Of a DNA stretch of 64,000 nucleotides, positions 8,633-17,177 are shown in pieces. Position numbers and translations under genes: made by a program. Below the pieces are notes generated by a model that was given only the letters and a program-made list of their open reading frames with translations, was not told where the DNA came from and did no database searches. The stretch's first letter is position 1. The number at the start of each line of letters is the position of its first letter. The stretch spans positions 9,457 through 73,456 of the forward strand of contig USBN01000003.1 of NCBI GenBank assembly GCA_900552935.1, read 5' to 3'. Source of the stretch: an uncultured Coriobacteriaceae bacterium. GTDB taxonomy: Bacteria; Actinomycetota; Coriobacteriia; Coriobacteriales; Atopobiaceae.

Positions 8633-10147
8633 CTACAGGTTGTAGATGCCGGAGAACTTCTCCGTGAGGTAGCGAGTGTAGTGGGAGGCGTCGAATTTGC
8701 CACCGCACGCAGCCTCGATAAGTGGCATGGGCTCGATGGCGCGTCCATGGCGCCAGATGCGCTCGCGCAGCCAATTGCGGATCGGGGCGAGGTCGCCAGC
8801 GCCAACGTTACCCTCGAAATCGATGCCGTCTGCACGCATGGCGTCGAGTAACTGCGCGCCATAGGCACCACCCAGTGCATAGGTGGGGAAGTAGCCGAAG
8901 TCTCCGCAGGACCAATGGACGTCCTGGAGGCAGCCGAGAGTGTCGGTGGGCACGTCGATGCCAAGATAGCTGCGGTAACGCTCGTTCCAAAGAGCGGGGA
9001 CATCCGCCGCGGTGGCTTCGCCGGCGATGAGGAGCTGTTCGATCTCGTAGCGAATCACGATGTGGAGCGAGTAGGTGAGCTCGTCCGCCTCCGTGCGGAC
9101 GAGGCTCGGCTCGGCGCGGTTGACGGCGAGGTAGAGCTCACGCGGCGTGACGTCGTCGAAGCGTCCGGGGAAGCGCTTCCTTAGCGCCTCGAGCAATACG
9201 GGCGCGAATGCCTCGCTCCTGCCCACGTAGTTCTCGAAGAAGCGGCTCTGGCTCTCGTGGACGCCGCTCGAGATGCCTCCGTTGAGGATGCCGTGGTCAT
9301 ACGTGACGTCGACGTTCTGCTCGTAGATGGCGTGACCGCCCTCGTGCAGCATCGAGAAGACGTTGCTCATGACGTCGTTCTCGTAGACGTGCGTCGCGAT
9401 GAAGGTGTGACGGCTGGAGACGGAGTCGCTAAAGGGGTGCTCGGTCTCGGCGAAGGTCATCGAGTCGAGGTCGAGTCCCTCGATGCGGAGAAGGTCGCGA
9501 GAGAGCTCCATCTGTGTGTCATGGTCGAAGTGTCCCTCGATGCAGGCGCGGCTGGGCTGCTGCCCGCGCTCGCGGATTGCGGCGACGAGCGGAATGACAC
9601 AGTCCTTCACCTCGGAGAAGAAGGCGTCATAGAACGCGCGCGAGCTACCATGCTCATATTCGTCGAGGAGGGTCTCGTACGGGTCCTTCTCGGGCGCGCA
9701 CATGAGCGCCATCTCGCGCCTGGCAGCAACGAGTCGGTCGAGGTAGGGGGCGAAGGAGTCCCAGTCGTTCGCGACCTTGGCACGGGTCCAGACCGCTTGG
9801 GCCTCGCTTGCGAGACGCGCGAAGTCCGCGGCGACATCCGCCGGCACGTCAACGGCGTCTGCGCGGTCGCGGGAGAGGACGCGGACCTCGGCGGCGCGCG
9901 TCTCGTCGAGCTCGCCGGCGACGGCGGCTTGCTGGAGGCGCTCGAGGAGCTCGCCGGTCGTGGCGCAGCAGAGGTAGTCGTGGGCCTCTTCCTCGAGTGT
10001 GGCCATGGCTTCCGCACGGGCGGCGGTTGCGTTGGCGGGGTCGCTCGTTTCGCCGGCGAAGGCAATCGAGGTCTGGGCGTGGCGATGGGCGAAGAAGTGG
10101 CGCTGGAGCTTGTCGAGCGCGGCGAGGTCCTGGGATATGGCGGGCAT
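8633..10147 (-). CDS. M32 family metallocarboxypeptidase (Taq type)
   Basis: Zinc carboxypeptidase that trims C-terminal residues from peptides in the cytosol. The 504-residue product carries the HEGGH zinc motif in SMLHEGGHAIYEQN, the downstream HESQSRFFENYVGRS block with the third ligand, and the DPYETLLDEYE block typical of M32. The start at 10147 is set by AAGGAGG on the - strand just upstream. The frame continues further, but without a better start. It lies upstream of dtd in the same orientation, separated by the repeat cluster. It would complement the peptide uptake system at 22.6-28.3 kb. Confidence 0.93.
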   Translation of the reverse strand: MPAISQDLAALDKLQRHFFAHRHAQTSIAFAGETSDPANATAARAEAMATLEEEAHDYLCCATTGELLERLQQAAVAGELDETRAAEVRVLSRDRADAVDVPADVAADFARLASEAQAVWTRAKVANDWDSFAPYLDRLVAARREMALMCAPEKDPYETLLDEYEHGSSRAFYDAFFSEVKDCVIPLVAAIRERGQQPSRACIEGHFDHDTQMELSRDLLRIEGLDLDSMTFAETEHPFSDSVSSRHTFIATHVYENDVMSNVFSMLHEGGHAIYEQNVDVTYDHGILNGGISSGVHESQSRFFENYVGRSEAFAPVLLEALRKRFPGRFDDVTPRELYLAVNRAEPSLVRTEADELTYSLHIVIRYEIEQLLIAGEATAADVPALWNERYRSYLGIDVPTDTLGCLQDVHWSCGDFGYFPTYALGGAYGAQLLDAMRADGIDFEGNVGAGDLAPIRNWLRERIWRHGRAIEPMPLIEAACGGKFDASHYTRYLTEKFSGIYNL

Positions 10148-10407
10148 GCTTCCTCCTTGATTATGGTCCGGTATTTGAAGTGTAGCGCCGACATGGTGTC
10201 GTGGCCTGTCGCGTGGTGAGGACAAGCCAAATAAAGCCGAGGAAGGCATTGGAGACGCATCAGAAAAAAGGGATGGAGACGAGCTAGAGACCATCCTGCC
10301 AGCTGCGTTGAGCTATCCGCCGCGTTGCATAATAAGAGGGCAATTCTCACGACGACCGGGATGCCAGCCGCAAGGGGTGTCCCGCCAAGATCTTGGGAGA
10401 ACAGACT

Positions 10408-11739
10408 ATGAAGTACTTTGGTACTGACGGCTTCCGTGGCCGTGCTAACGAGGGCCTTACCGTCGACCACGCTTTTGCCATCGGCCGCTTCGTCGGTTGG
10501 TACTATGGCCTCCGCGAGGGTCGCAAGGCCAAGGTCGTTATCGGCAAGGACACGCGCCGTTCCAGCTACATGTTCGAGTACGCGCTTGGCGCTGGCCTCG
10601 TCGCCTCTGGCGCGGACGCCTACCTCCTCCACGTCACCACTACGCCTTCCGTGAGCTACGTCGTTCGTAGCGAGGACTTTGACTGCGGCATCATGATCAC
10701 CGCCAGCCACAATCCCTATACGGACAACGGCATCAAGCTCATCAACTCCGGTGGCTACAAAATGGAGCCGGAGGTCCTCGAGATGGTCGAGGATTACATC
10801 GACGGCAAGACCGAGGTGCCCCTTGCCACCGGCGAGGACATCGGCCGCACGATCGACTACGTCGAGGGCCGCAACCGTTACATCGGCTTCCTCATCAGCT
10901 CTGCCAGCTTCTCCCTGCACGGTCTGCGCGTTGGCCTTGACTGCGCGAACGGTGCCTCCACGCCCATCGCCAAGGGCGTGTTCGACGCCCTGGGCGCCAA
11001 GACCTACGTCGTCTCCAACGAGCCCAACGGCTTTAACATCAACCGCGGCTGTGGCTCGACTCACATCGAGCAGCTTCAGAACCTCGTTGCCGAGAAGGGC
11101 CTCGACGTGGGCTTCGCCTATGACGGCGACGCGGACCGTTGCATCGCGGTCGACGAGCACGGCAACGTCGTCGACGGTGACCTCATCATGTACGCCTGCG
11201 GCACTTACATGGCCAAGAAGGGCCAGCTTGCGGATAACACCGTCGTCACCACGGTTATGAGCAACCTCGGCCTCTACAAGGCCTTCGAGCGCGCGGGCAT
11301 TTCCTACGAGCAGACTGCCGTGGGCGACAAGTACGTTTCCGCCTGCATGAGCGAGTACGGCTACTCCCTCGGTGGCGAGCAGAGCGGCCACGTCATCTTC
11401 TCCAAGTACAGTGCCACGGGCGACGGCATCAACACGAGCCTGCGCATTCTCGAGGCCATGCTTGGTTCCAAGAAGACCCTCTCTGAGCTCACGGAGCCCG
11501 TCAAGATCTATCCGCAGCTGCTCAAGAACGTCGTCGTTGCGGACAAGAACGCCGTTATGGCGGACGAACGCGTCAAGGCTGCCGTTGCCGGTGTCGAGAC
11601 CGCCCTCGAGGGTGAGGGTCGCGCGCTGGTTCGTGCGAGTGGCACCGAGCCGATGGTGCGTGTCATGGTCGAAGCCGCGACGCCCGCCATCTGCGAGCAG
11701 TACGTCGACCAGGTGGTCAAGGTCATCGAGAGTCTCTAG
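10408..11739 (+). CDS. glmM: Phosphoglucosamine mutase
   Basis: Interconverts glucosamine-6-phosphate and glucosamine-1-phosphate on the route to UDP-GlcNAc and peptidoglycan. Visible motifs, in order, are KYFGTDGFRG at the N-terminus, the phosphoserine loop TASHNPYTDNGIK near residue 98, the metal loop DGDADRC near 240, and the phosphate-binding RASGTEPMVRV near the C-terminus. The 443-residue length is normal. GGGAGA precedes the ATG at 10408. A strong terminator follows, so it appears monocistronic. It links the downstream GlcNAc catabolic genes with wall synthesis. Confidence 0.93.
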   Translation: MKYFGTDGFRGRANEGLTVDHAFAIGRFVGWYYGLREGRKAKVVIGKDTRRSSYMFEYALGAGLVASGADAYLLHVTTTPSVSYVVRSEDFDCGIMITASHNPYTDNGIKLINSGGYKMEPEVLEMVEDYIDGKTEVPLATGEDIGRTIDYVEGRNRYIGFLISSASFSLHGLRVGLDCANGASTPIAKGVFDALGAKTYVVSNEPNGFNINRGCGSTHIEQLQNLVAEKGLDVGFAYDGDADRCIAVDEHGNVVDGDLIMYACGTYMAKKGQLADNTVVTTVMSNLGLYKAFERAGISYEQTAVGDKYVSACMSEYGYSLGGEQSGHVIFSKYSATGDGINTSLRILEAMLGSKKTLSELTEPVKIYPQLLKNVVVADKNAVMADERVKAAVAGVETALEGEGRALVRASGTEPMVRVMVEAATPAICEQYVDQVVKVIESL

Positions 11740-11763
11740 GCTCGTGCGTCAGTAGGACCGTAT

Positions 11764-11806
11764 GGCCGGTGCGTTCCAGGGAGTGGAATGCGCCGGCCCT
11801 TTCTTT
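11764..11806 (+). terminator. Rho-independent terminator after glmM
   Basis: Stem GGCCGGTGCGTTCCA with TGGAATGCGCCGGCC, 5-base loop, followed by CTTTCTTT. Confidence 0.85.
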
Positions 11807-11820
11807 GAGGGGGTAGTTGA

Positions 11821-12627
11821 ATGAGGCTCATTCTTGCAGATATCGACCGCACGATCATGCCCTTTGGCGATACCGTGGTGCCCGCCCGCGTGCGCGAGGC
11901 GTTTAGGGCCGCTGTTGAGGCGGGCTGTGCCGTGGGCCCCTGCAGCGGGCGCGGCCGTGACTGGATCAGCATCCTGTTTGACGGGGACGAGCCTTGCTAC
12001 CAGACGAACATCGCCACGAACGGCCTACAGGTGAGCTATGGCGGCGAGCTCGTGCTCGAGCGCCATATCCCCGCCGAGCTGGTCGCGCGCATGGCTGCCC
12101 TCACCGCCGAGGTGCCGCGTGCGGGTCTCGTCTGGTTTGATGGTGCTGCCCCGAAGGTCGTCGCGGGTGATATGGAGGACCTTAAGGTCGCGTTCCCGCG
12201 CTATGGGGCGTGCGGCGTCTACGAGCCGCTGCCTGGTCATGACGTGGTCAAGGCGAACGCCTTCGTGGCGGGTGATGACGCGGCTACGCGCGAGCTCGCG
12301 GAGCTTCTCACGAGGGAGATTCCGGAGCTTGACTTCGACGTGCCGCAGCAAGGCTTCGTCAATATCATGCCTGCGGGATGGAATAAGGGAGCCGCGGTGC
12401 TTTGGCTCGCGGATTACCTGGGTGTGGCGTCGCAGGACGTCTTTGTCTTCGGCGACGCGGAGAATGACCTCTCGATGCTGCATGCGGTGGAGAACTCCGT
12501 TGCCGTGGCGAACGCCACGCCCGAGGCCGCCGCTGCCGCGCGTTGGCACATCGGCACCTGCGAGAACTTCGCCGTCGCCGACGCCGTCGAGACCCTCGCC
12601 TCCGGTGGCTTCCCCTTCACCGAGTAG
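11821..12627 (+). CDS. HAD-superfamily Cof-type phosphatase
   Basis: Second subclass IIB HAD phosphatase in the window and only distantly similar to the one at 3556. The DxD motif is LILADIDRTIMP at residues 3-14, and the C-terminal acidic motif is FGDAENDLSML near residue 213. The 268-residue length is typical. GAGGGGG lies 7 bases before the ATG. It sits between the glmM terminator and the first twin-palindrome repeat, so it is probably transcribed alone. The substrate is unknown. The nearby amino-sugar genes suggest a sugar phosphate, but that is inference only. Confidence 0.87.
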   Translation: MRLILADIDRTIMPFGDTVVPARVREAFRAAVEAGCAVGPCSGRGRDWISILFDGDEPCYQTNIATNGLQVSYGGELVLERHIPAELVARMAALTAEVPRAGLVWFDGAAPKVVAGDMEDLKVAFPRYGACGVYEPLPGHDVVKANAFVAGDDAATRELAELLTREIPELDFDVPQQGFVNIMPAGWNKGAAVLWLADYLGVASQDVFVFGDAENDLSMLHAVENSVAVANATPEAAAAARWHIGTCENFAVADAVETLASGGFPFTE

Positions 12628-12632
12628 CCGAA

Positions 12633-12715
12633 AGTTGACAAAGGGACTGTCCCTTTGTCAACTCGATACCCACTGACCTGCAAGACCTGAAAAAGGGACT
12701 GTCCCTTTTTCAGGT
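12633..12715. repeat. Twin palindrome repeat, copy 1
   Basis: Two perfect 15-bp-arm inverted repeats, each with a single central base. The first is AGTTGACAAAGGGAC/T/complement at 12633-12663, the second ACCTGAAAAAGGGAC/T/complement at 12685-12715. The same pair recurs at 41.35 kb and 58.6 kb. Here it follows the end of the HAD gene. Confidence 0.85.
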
Positions 12716-13120
12716 TCTTTCTTACGTCCCCAGCTTGATATGTCAAGTGAGGCGCTATGGGGGAAGTCTAGGCTATCCGTTTGTGCCTGTATCCAAATAA
12801 TGCGAGAGCATTTTCTGACAACATTAAAAGCGCAGTTAAACATATGCGCAAACGGTAACTCATGACCGAATATCGGCTTAAATCGATGCGATCAAATGAT
12901 TACCGCTCGGCGAACAAATAGATACCGTTCGGCTGCGGATACGGGCAAATTGGAAATTCTGTGATAGCTTAATATACGGAGTTGGAGGGAGAGAGGGACT
13001 CCCGCCGCTCTTGTTCGCTTCCGCTTTTGGTTGGCTCGCGGAGGGCCAACAGATGAATTGGCGTGGACGCGTACGTATTGTTTGAAAAGCAGTACAAATG
13101 AAAGGTAGGAGGGATACCGA
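12716..13120 (+). promoter_or_regulatory. Upstream region of the PTS EIICB gene with putative promoter and operator motifs
   Basis: A good -10 hexamer TAATAT lies at 12970-12975, with only a weak -35. Upstream are a CCGA-ATA-TCGG dyad (12866-12876) and two direct copies of TACCGYTCGG (12901-12910 and 12923-12932), an arrangement expected of a repressor or activator site. The leader of about 140 nt has a small GTTGGC/GCCAAC hairpin near 13031-13050, and AGGAGGG at 13107-13113. No coding gene is visible. Confidence 0.35.
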
Positions 13121-14623
13121 ATGATGAAGTATCTCCAGAAGCTCGGCAAAGCGCTGATGCTTCCCGTCGCGGCGCTACCCGTCGCTGGCATCCTCATGGG
13201 CGTTGGCTATCTGCTCGCCCCCGGCGTCATGGGCGTTCCTGGCGCTGAGACCGCTGGTGCGGCCTACACCGTTGGTTTCCTGCTCGTCAAGGCGGGCGGC
13301 GCTCTTATCGACAACATGGCTTGGCTCTTCGCCATCGGCGCAGCCGTTGGCCTCGCCGACGATCACGACGGCACCGCTGGCCTCGCTGGCCTCGTTGCCT
13401 TCCTGATGATCCAGCAGCTCCTCAACCCGGCTGTCGTCGGTACCGTTCGCGGTATGGACGCTGACGCTCAGGCTGCCTGGCTCCTCACCGCCGAGGGCAT
13501 CGCGTTCTCCAAGATCGCCGGCAACTGCTTCATCGGCATCCTCTCTGCCGTCATCAGTGGCACCATGTACAACAAGTTCAAGGACACCCGTCTCCCGGAT
13601 TGGCTGGCCTTCTTCTCCGGCAAGCGTTGCGTCGCCATCATGACCGCGCTCGTCTCCATCGTTACCTCTGTTGTCCTGCTCTTCGTGTGGCCCATCATCT
13701 TTGACGGCCTCGTCGCGCTTGGCAACGGCGTTGCCGCTATGGGTGGCATCGGCGCTGGCATCTACGCCTTCCTGAACCGCCTCCTCATCCCGACCGGCCT
13801 GCACCACGCCCTCAACAACGTCTTCTGGTTCGACACCATCGGCCTCGGCGACCTGTCCCACTTCTGGGCCGGCGACGTCATGGGCCAGAACGGTGCCAAC
13901 TGGAGCGTCGGCATGTACATGTCCGGCTTCTTCCCCTGCATGATGTTCGGCATCCCGGGTGCTGCCCTCGCCATGGTTAAGACCGCCAAGGACAAGAAGG
14001 CCGCCATCGGTCTGGTTCTCTCCGCAGCCATCTGCGCCTTCGTCTGCGGCGTCACCGAGCCGTTCGAGTTCGGCTTCATGTTCCTCTGCTTCCCGCTCTA
14101 CGTCGTGTACGCCGCCCTGTACGGCATCTTCACGATCGTCGTCTACTACGTGAACTTCCGTGCGGGCTTCTGCTTCTCCGCTGGTGCGACTGACCTGCTC
14201 TTCTCCGCGAGCCTGCCCGCCGCTAGCAACACCTGGCTGATCATCCCGCTGGGCATCGCCGCCTTCGTGGTCTTCTACGTGGTCTTCTACTTCGCCATCA
14301 CGAAGTTTGACCTCAAGACCCCCGGCCGCGAGGATGTCTCCGAGGACGAGGTCGCCGCTGCTTCCGCCACCTCTGGCGACGACAAGTTCGCCGCCATCGC
14401 CGCTGGCGTCCTGGCTGCCGTGGGCGGCAAGGAGAACGTCAAGAACGTTGACTTCTGCGCCACGCGCCTCCGCTTCGAGGTCTCTGACTCCGGCAAGGTC
14501 GACGAGGCCGCCTGCAAGAAGGCCGGTGCTGTGGGCGTCATGATTCCTTCCAAGGAGTCCGCTCAGGTCATCATCGGCACGCAGGCCCAGGCCGTCTGCG
14601 ACGAGCTCCAGAAGCTCATCTAG
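13121..14623 (+). CDS. nagE: PTS EIICB component, glucose/N-acetylglucosamine family
   Basis: Membrane permease that takes up and phosphorylates a sugar, probably GlcNAc given nagA nearby. Residues 1 to about 390 are the EIIC channel with about ten hydrophobic segments, a GLHHALNNVFWF substrate-site block and the GVTEPFEFGFMF signature. The C-terminal EIIB domain carries the phosphorylated Cys in NVDFCATRLRFEV. The protein has no EIIA domain, unlike three-domain NagE proteins; a separate EIIA is encoded at 14947. The start is ATG 13121, with ATG 13124 an alternative, and AGGAGGG lies 7 bases upstream. Glucose specificity cannot be excluded. Confidence 0.9.
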   Translation: MMKYLQKLGKALMLPVAALPVAGILMGVGYLLAPGVMGVPGAETAGAAYTVGFLLVKAGGALIDNMAWLFAIGAAVGLADDHDGTAGLAGLVAFLMIQQLLNPAVVGTVRGMDADAQAAWLLTAEGIAFSKIAGNCFIGILSAVISGTMYNKFKDTRLPDWLAFFSGKRCVAIMTALVSIVTSVVLLFVWPIIFDGLVALGNGVAAMGGIGAGIYAFLNRLLIPTGLHHALNNVFWFDTIGLGDLSHFWAGDVMGQNGANWSVGMYMSGFFPCMMFGIPGAALAMVKTAKDKKAAIGLVLSAAICAFVCGVTEPFEFGFMFLCFPLYVVYAALYGIFTIVVYYVNFRAGFCFSAGATDLLFSASLPAASNTWLIIPLGIAAFVVFYVVFYFAITKFDLKTPGREDVSEDEVAAASATSGDDKFAAIAAGVLAAVGGKENVKNVDFCATRLRFEVSDSGKVDEAACKKAGAVGVMIPSKESAQVIIGTQAQAVCDELQKLI

Positions 14624-14662
14624 GACTGGTACCTGAAGCCGGAAGGCCGAAGTAACAGCATG

Positions 14663-14700
14663 AAGGGCCGTTCCCACTCCGCGGGGAACGGCCCTTTTCT
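14663..14700 (+). terminator. Terminator after the EIICB gene
   Basis: Hairpin with GGGCCGTTCCC and GGGAACGGCCC arms followed by TTTTCTT. Confidence 0.85.
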
Positions 14701-14862
14701 TATGCGCGCACGCTGCGGTCAAGTGATGCTTGCGCACCTGGTGCTGCGGCTCGGGCGTATGGTTGCCGCGCGAGGGGCGTGTCGTGTCGCAATCACGCGA
14801 GGGTGCGGTCCCACCACAACCAGCAGACCTTCGCCGACAATCCGTCCCTCTAGACACAAAAC

Positions 14863-14895
14863 GAGGGCCCGCCGACATCGAGTCGACGGGCCCTC
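14863..14895 (-). terminator. Terminator of the EIIA gene
   Basis: Arms GAGGGCCCGCCGAC and GTCGACGGGCCCTC with a 5-base loop. On the - strand it is followed by GTTTTGTG. The 160 bases between this and the terminator at 14663 hold nothing else I recognise. Confidence 0.75.
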
Positions 14896-14946
14896 TGTAT
14901 GAGTCAACGTGCTTTGCGCGGGCGCGCGCCCGCAGAATCGCGGAAG

Positions 14947-15444
14947 CTACTTCGTGACGCTCACCACGACATCGCCAACCTTGACGGTGCGGTTGGCAAT
15001 GGGGGCGACCTCGGCGCACTCGGCAGTGTTGGTGATGATGACGAAGGTGGTATCAGGGTGACCTGCCTCGGCGACCTTCTCGCGCGAGAAGGTAAGGAGC
15101 TCCTGGCCGCAGGTGACAGAGTCGCCCTGGGCAACCTTGATGTCGAAGCCGTCACCCTTCATCTCGACGGTGTCGATGCCCACGTGAACCATGACCTCAA
15201 CGCCGTTATCGGCGATGATGCCCACGGCGTGCGGCATGACGACGGAGACCTTGCCGGAGATGGGGGAGATGACGGTCGAGCTCGTGGGATTGATGGCGCA
15301 GCCCTTGCCCATCATCTCGCTTCCAAAGACGGGCTCGTTGGTCTCAGAAAGTTGGACGAGTTCACCGTCGACGGGAGCAAGAACCTCAGTGACGTTGCTT
15401 GCCGGCTTGTCCTCGGACTTCTTGAAGCGATCGAACAGTCCCAT
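14947..15444 (-). CDS. crr: PTS glucose-type EIIA component
   Basis: Soluble phosphocarrier that passes phosphate from HPr to EIIB of a glucose-family permease. The 165-residue protein shows the complete IIA-Glc fold signature: LAPVDGELVQL, the GKGCAI block, and the active His in VMVHVGIDTVEMKGDGF. It is encoded convergently with the EIICB gene at 13121, which lacks an EIIA domain, so the two very likely form one uptake system. The start at 15444 gives a normal N-terminus (MGLFDRFKK), with GGAG five bases upstream. The upstream frame extension is unlikely. It may also serve regulation, as IIA-Glc does in other bacteria. Confidence 0.92.
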   Translation of the reverse strand: MGLFDRFKKSEDKPASNVTEVLAPVDGELVQLSETNEPVFGSEMMGKGCAINPTSSTVISPISGKVSVVMPHAVGIIADNGVEVMVHVGIDTVEMKGDGFDIKVAQGDSVTCGQELLTFSREKVAEAGHPDTTFVIITNTAECAEVAPIANRTVKVGDVVVSVTK

Positions 15445-15469
15445 CGTGTCTCCGTTCGCTGGGGGGGAT

Positions 15470-15497
15470 ATATACTTGATATTATAAGTTTGAAGCA
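15470..15497 (-). promoter_or_regulatory. AT-rich promoter/operator candidate of the EIIA gene
   Basis: The stretch around TATATACTTGATATTATAAG is sharply AT-rich in a GC-rich genome. It resembles part of the TATACTAAGTATA palindrome between the GntR gene and nagA. It may be a second site for the same regulator. Confidence 0.3.
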
Positions 15498-15550
15498 CGA
15501 AATCATTGAGCTTGCGTCGGCATGCGGTATGATTCAACCTTTAATTGAAA

Positions 15551-15582
15551 CGGGAAGACAAGCAACTAGGCTCGTCTTCCCG
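15551..15582 (-). terminator. Terminator of the FucU/RbsD-like gene
   Basis: Arms CGGGAAGAC and GTCTTCCCG. On the - strand the hairpin is followed by TTTCAATT. Confidence 0.7.
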
Positions 15583-15670
15583 TTCTGTGTTAATCCGTGC
15601 TTGAAGGTGTGACAGACGGCCCCGTCAAGCTTAAATACCGGCTTGATTACGAAGACGCTATCTTCTCCGC

Positions 15671-16090
15671 CTACTTCACGACGCCCTTGCGGAGAAGGAT
15701 GTTCGCGTAGGTGGCCTCCTCAGAGGTGGCCACGATGGCGTAGGTCTTGCGGGCGCGATCAATGAAGGCGTCATGCTCCATGTGGGAGATCTTCACGTCA
15801 CCGGCGTGCTTCTTGATGATCTCGCGGTAGGTGGCCCAAATGGGAGGCTCCTCCGGAGTGGGCGATTCCATCATCGCGACGGGAGACTCGACGTAATCAT
15901 CGAGCGGCATGAGCGTGAGGATGGAGTCGAGCAGCTCGGGTACGCCGAGGCCGATGCAGCGGACGAGCAGGTTGCCGCTCGAGGTGGCGGGATAGTTGCC
16001 ATCCGAGAGGACGATCTCGTCGCCGTGACCCATCTCCATCAGGACCTTCAGCAGGTCGGGTGAGACGTTCTTGGGGATTCCGTTGAGCAT
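15671..16090 (-). CDS. RbsD/FucU family sugar mutarotase
   Basis: Family enzymes interconvert sugar anomers (ribose pyranase RbsD, fucose mutarotase FucU). The 139-residue product has the FucU-like start MLNGIPKNVSPDLLKVLMEMGHGDEIVLSDGNYPA, where the catalytic His in GHGDE and the Asp in SDGNYP are conserved, and a C-terminal YANILLRKG block. The ATG at 16090 is preferred over the upstream start because AAGGGA lies 6 bases ahead. It is in the same direction as the GntR gene upstream and may be part of its regulon. The substrate here is unknown. Confidence 0.85.
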   Translation of the reverse strand: MLNGIPKNVSPDLLKVLMEMGHGDEIVLSDGNYPATSSGNLLVRCIGLGVPELLDSILTLMPLDDYVESPVAMMESPTPEEPPIWATYREIIKKHAGDVKISHMEHDAFIDRARKTYAIVATSEEATYANILLRKGVVK

Positions 16091-16242
16091 GGGTTGTCCC
16101 TTCTGCCGCGCGAGCGGCATATCCGTTGGTTGGCCGTCAATTGGCAGCTGGTTTAGTTGTAACCACTTTGGACGGGGCCTACGCCAACGCTTCGGTGGAC
16201 GCGCGCGATGGTTCGCAGGCGCGGGGGGCGAGACGGGGCGCT

Positions 16243-16977
16243 CTAGTCGAGCACGCTACGTGCGCCAGAGCGATCGAGCGAGGAGAACTTCAGCTTGAAG
16301 TAATCCCAGCGTACATAGGAGAGCGCGTCCTCGACAACCTCGCCTGTGGCGAGCGTCGTGATCTTGTGCTCGCGAACGACGGGCGTGTCACCCTCGAGCT
16401 TGAGCGCCTCTGCCACCTCAATCGGCGCGGGGAAGATGATGTCGTCCACTTCGACCGCGGCCTCGTCATTGAGCGAGATGCCGAAGTCCTCGCGCACCTT
16501 GCGGTAAATGGAGGAATACTCCTGCGGCTCCGCGTCCTCCTTGATGAGGCGGCTCGCGATGTAGCTGCGCTGATAGACGATGGGAATGCCCTCGCAGCTA
16601 CGGATGCGCATAATGCGCTGGTAGCCCTCCGTGGGACCGAAGTGCATGGAACGGCGGACCTCCGGGTCGCCGCCGCGCTCGAACGACAGGACCTCGACGG
16701 TCTCTCGCTCGGTGTAGCCCTTCCATGGCTCCATGTCCGTGAGCTCGACGAGGCGACGCTTGCGCGTGCGTGAGACGAACGTGCCCTTGCCCTGGCTGCG
16801 CACGAGGTAACCCATGTTCACGAGTTCGCGGATGGCGCGGACGATGGTGATGGAGCTCACGCCGTAGCGCTCGATGAGCTCGGATTCGCTGTAGAAGCGT
16901 TGGCCATTCTCGAATTTCTTGCTCTCAATCTCCTTGCGGAGGTCTTCTTTGATGAGCTCGTACTTGGGCGTGCGCAT
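16243..16977 (-). CDS. GntR/HutC family transcriptional regulator, probable nag regulator
   Basis: DNA-binding repressor with an N-terminal winged helix-turn-helix (residues 1 to about 70, including RFYSESELIERYGVSSITIVRAIRELVNMGYLVRSQGKGTFV) and a C-terminal UTRA ligand domain. The 244-residue length is typical of HutC regulators such as NagR/DasR, which respond to GlcN-6-P or GlcNAc-6-P. It is divergent from nagA, with a perfect TATACTAAGTATA dyad between them. This supports autoregulation and control of nagA. AGGTGA precedes the ATG. Confidence 0.88.
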   Translation of the reverse strand: MRTPKYELIKEDLRKEIESKKFENGQRFYSESELIERYGVSSITIVRAIRELVNMGYLVRSQGKGTFVSRTRKRRLVELTDMEPWKGYTERETVEVLSFERGGDPEVRRSMHFGPTEGYQRIMRIRSCEGIPIVYQRSYIASRLIKEDAEPQEYSSIYRKVREDFGISLNDEAAVEVDDIIFPAPIEVAEALKLEGDTPVVREHKITTLATGEVVEDALSYVRWDYFKLKFSSLDRSGARSVLD

Positions 16978-17061
16978 GTCTCACCTGCCGTGGGGCTCAG
17001 CCCGTCGCAAAAGGCTGCCGTTTGCCGGGAAAATAGGATAAAAGCCGTGCTAGTGAATTAC

Positions 17062-17074
17062 TATACTAAGTATA
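17062..17074. promoter_or_regulatory. Operator-like palindrome between the GntR gene and nagA
   Basis: TATACTAAGTATA is a perfect 6+1+6 dyad in an otherwise GC-rich genome. It is centred between two divergent genes, one of which encodes a GntR repressor. Confidence 0.6.
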
Positions 17075-17177
17075 TGACAGGCGTGAACAACAACTTAATC
17101 CCTCATCGTTGAACGGCTGCCAAATACCGTTTATCCGTAGCTCTGCTCTACGCATTTTCGCGTGAGAAGGGATTGCA

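Noticed and set aside
12633..12715. Reading the twin palindromes as ordinary terminators
   Set aside because: Two of three copies lie between divergent genes, and the paired order is conserved, which a plain terminator would not require.
14624..14946. Small frames between the EIICB and EIIA genes
   Set aside because: Two convergent terminators fill most of the space, and the short frames have no ribosome binding site or family likeness.
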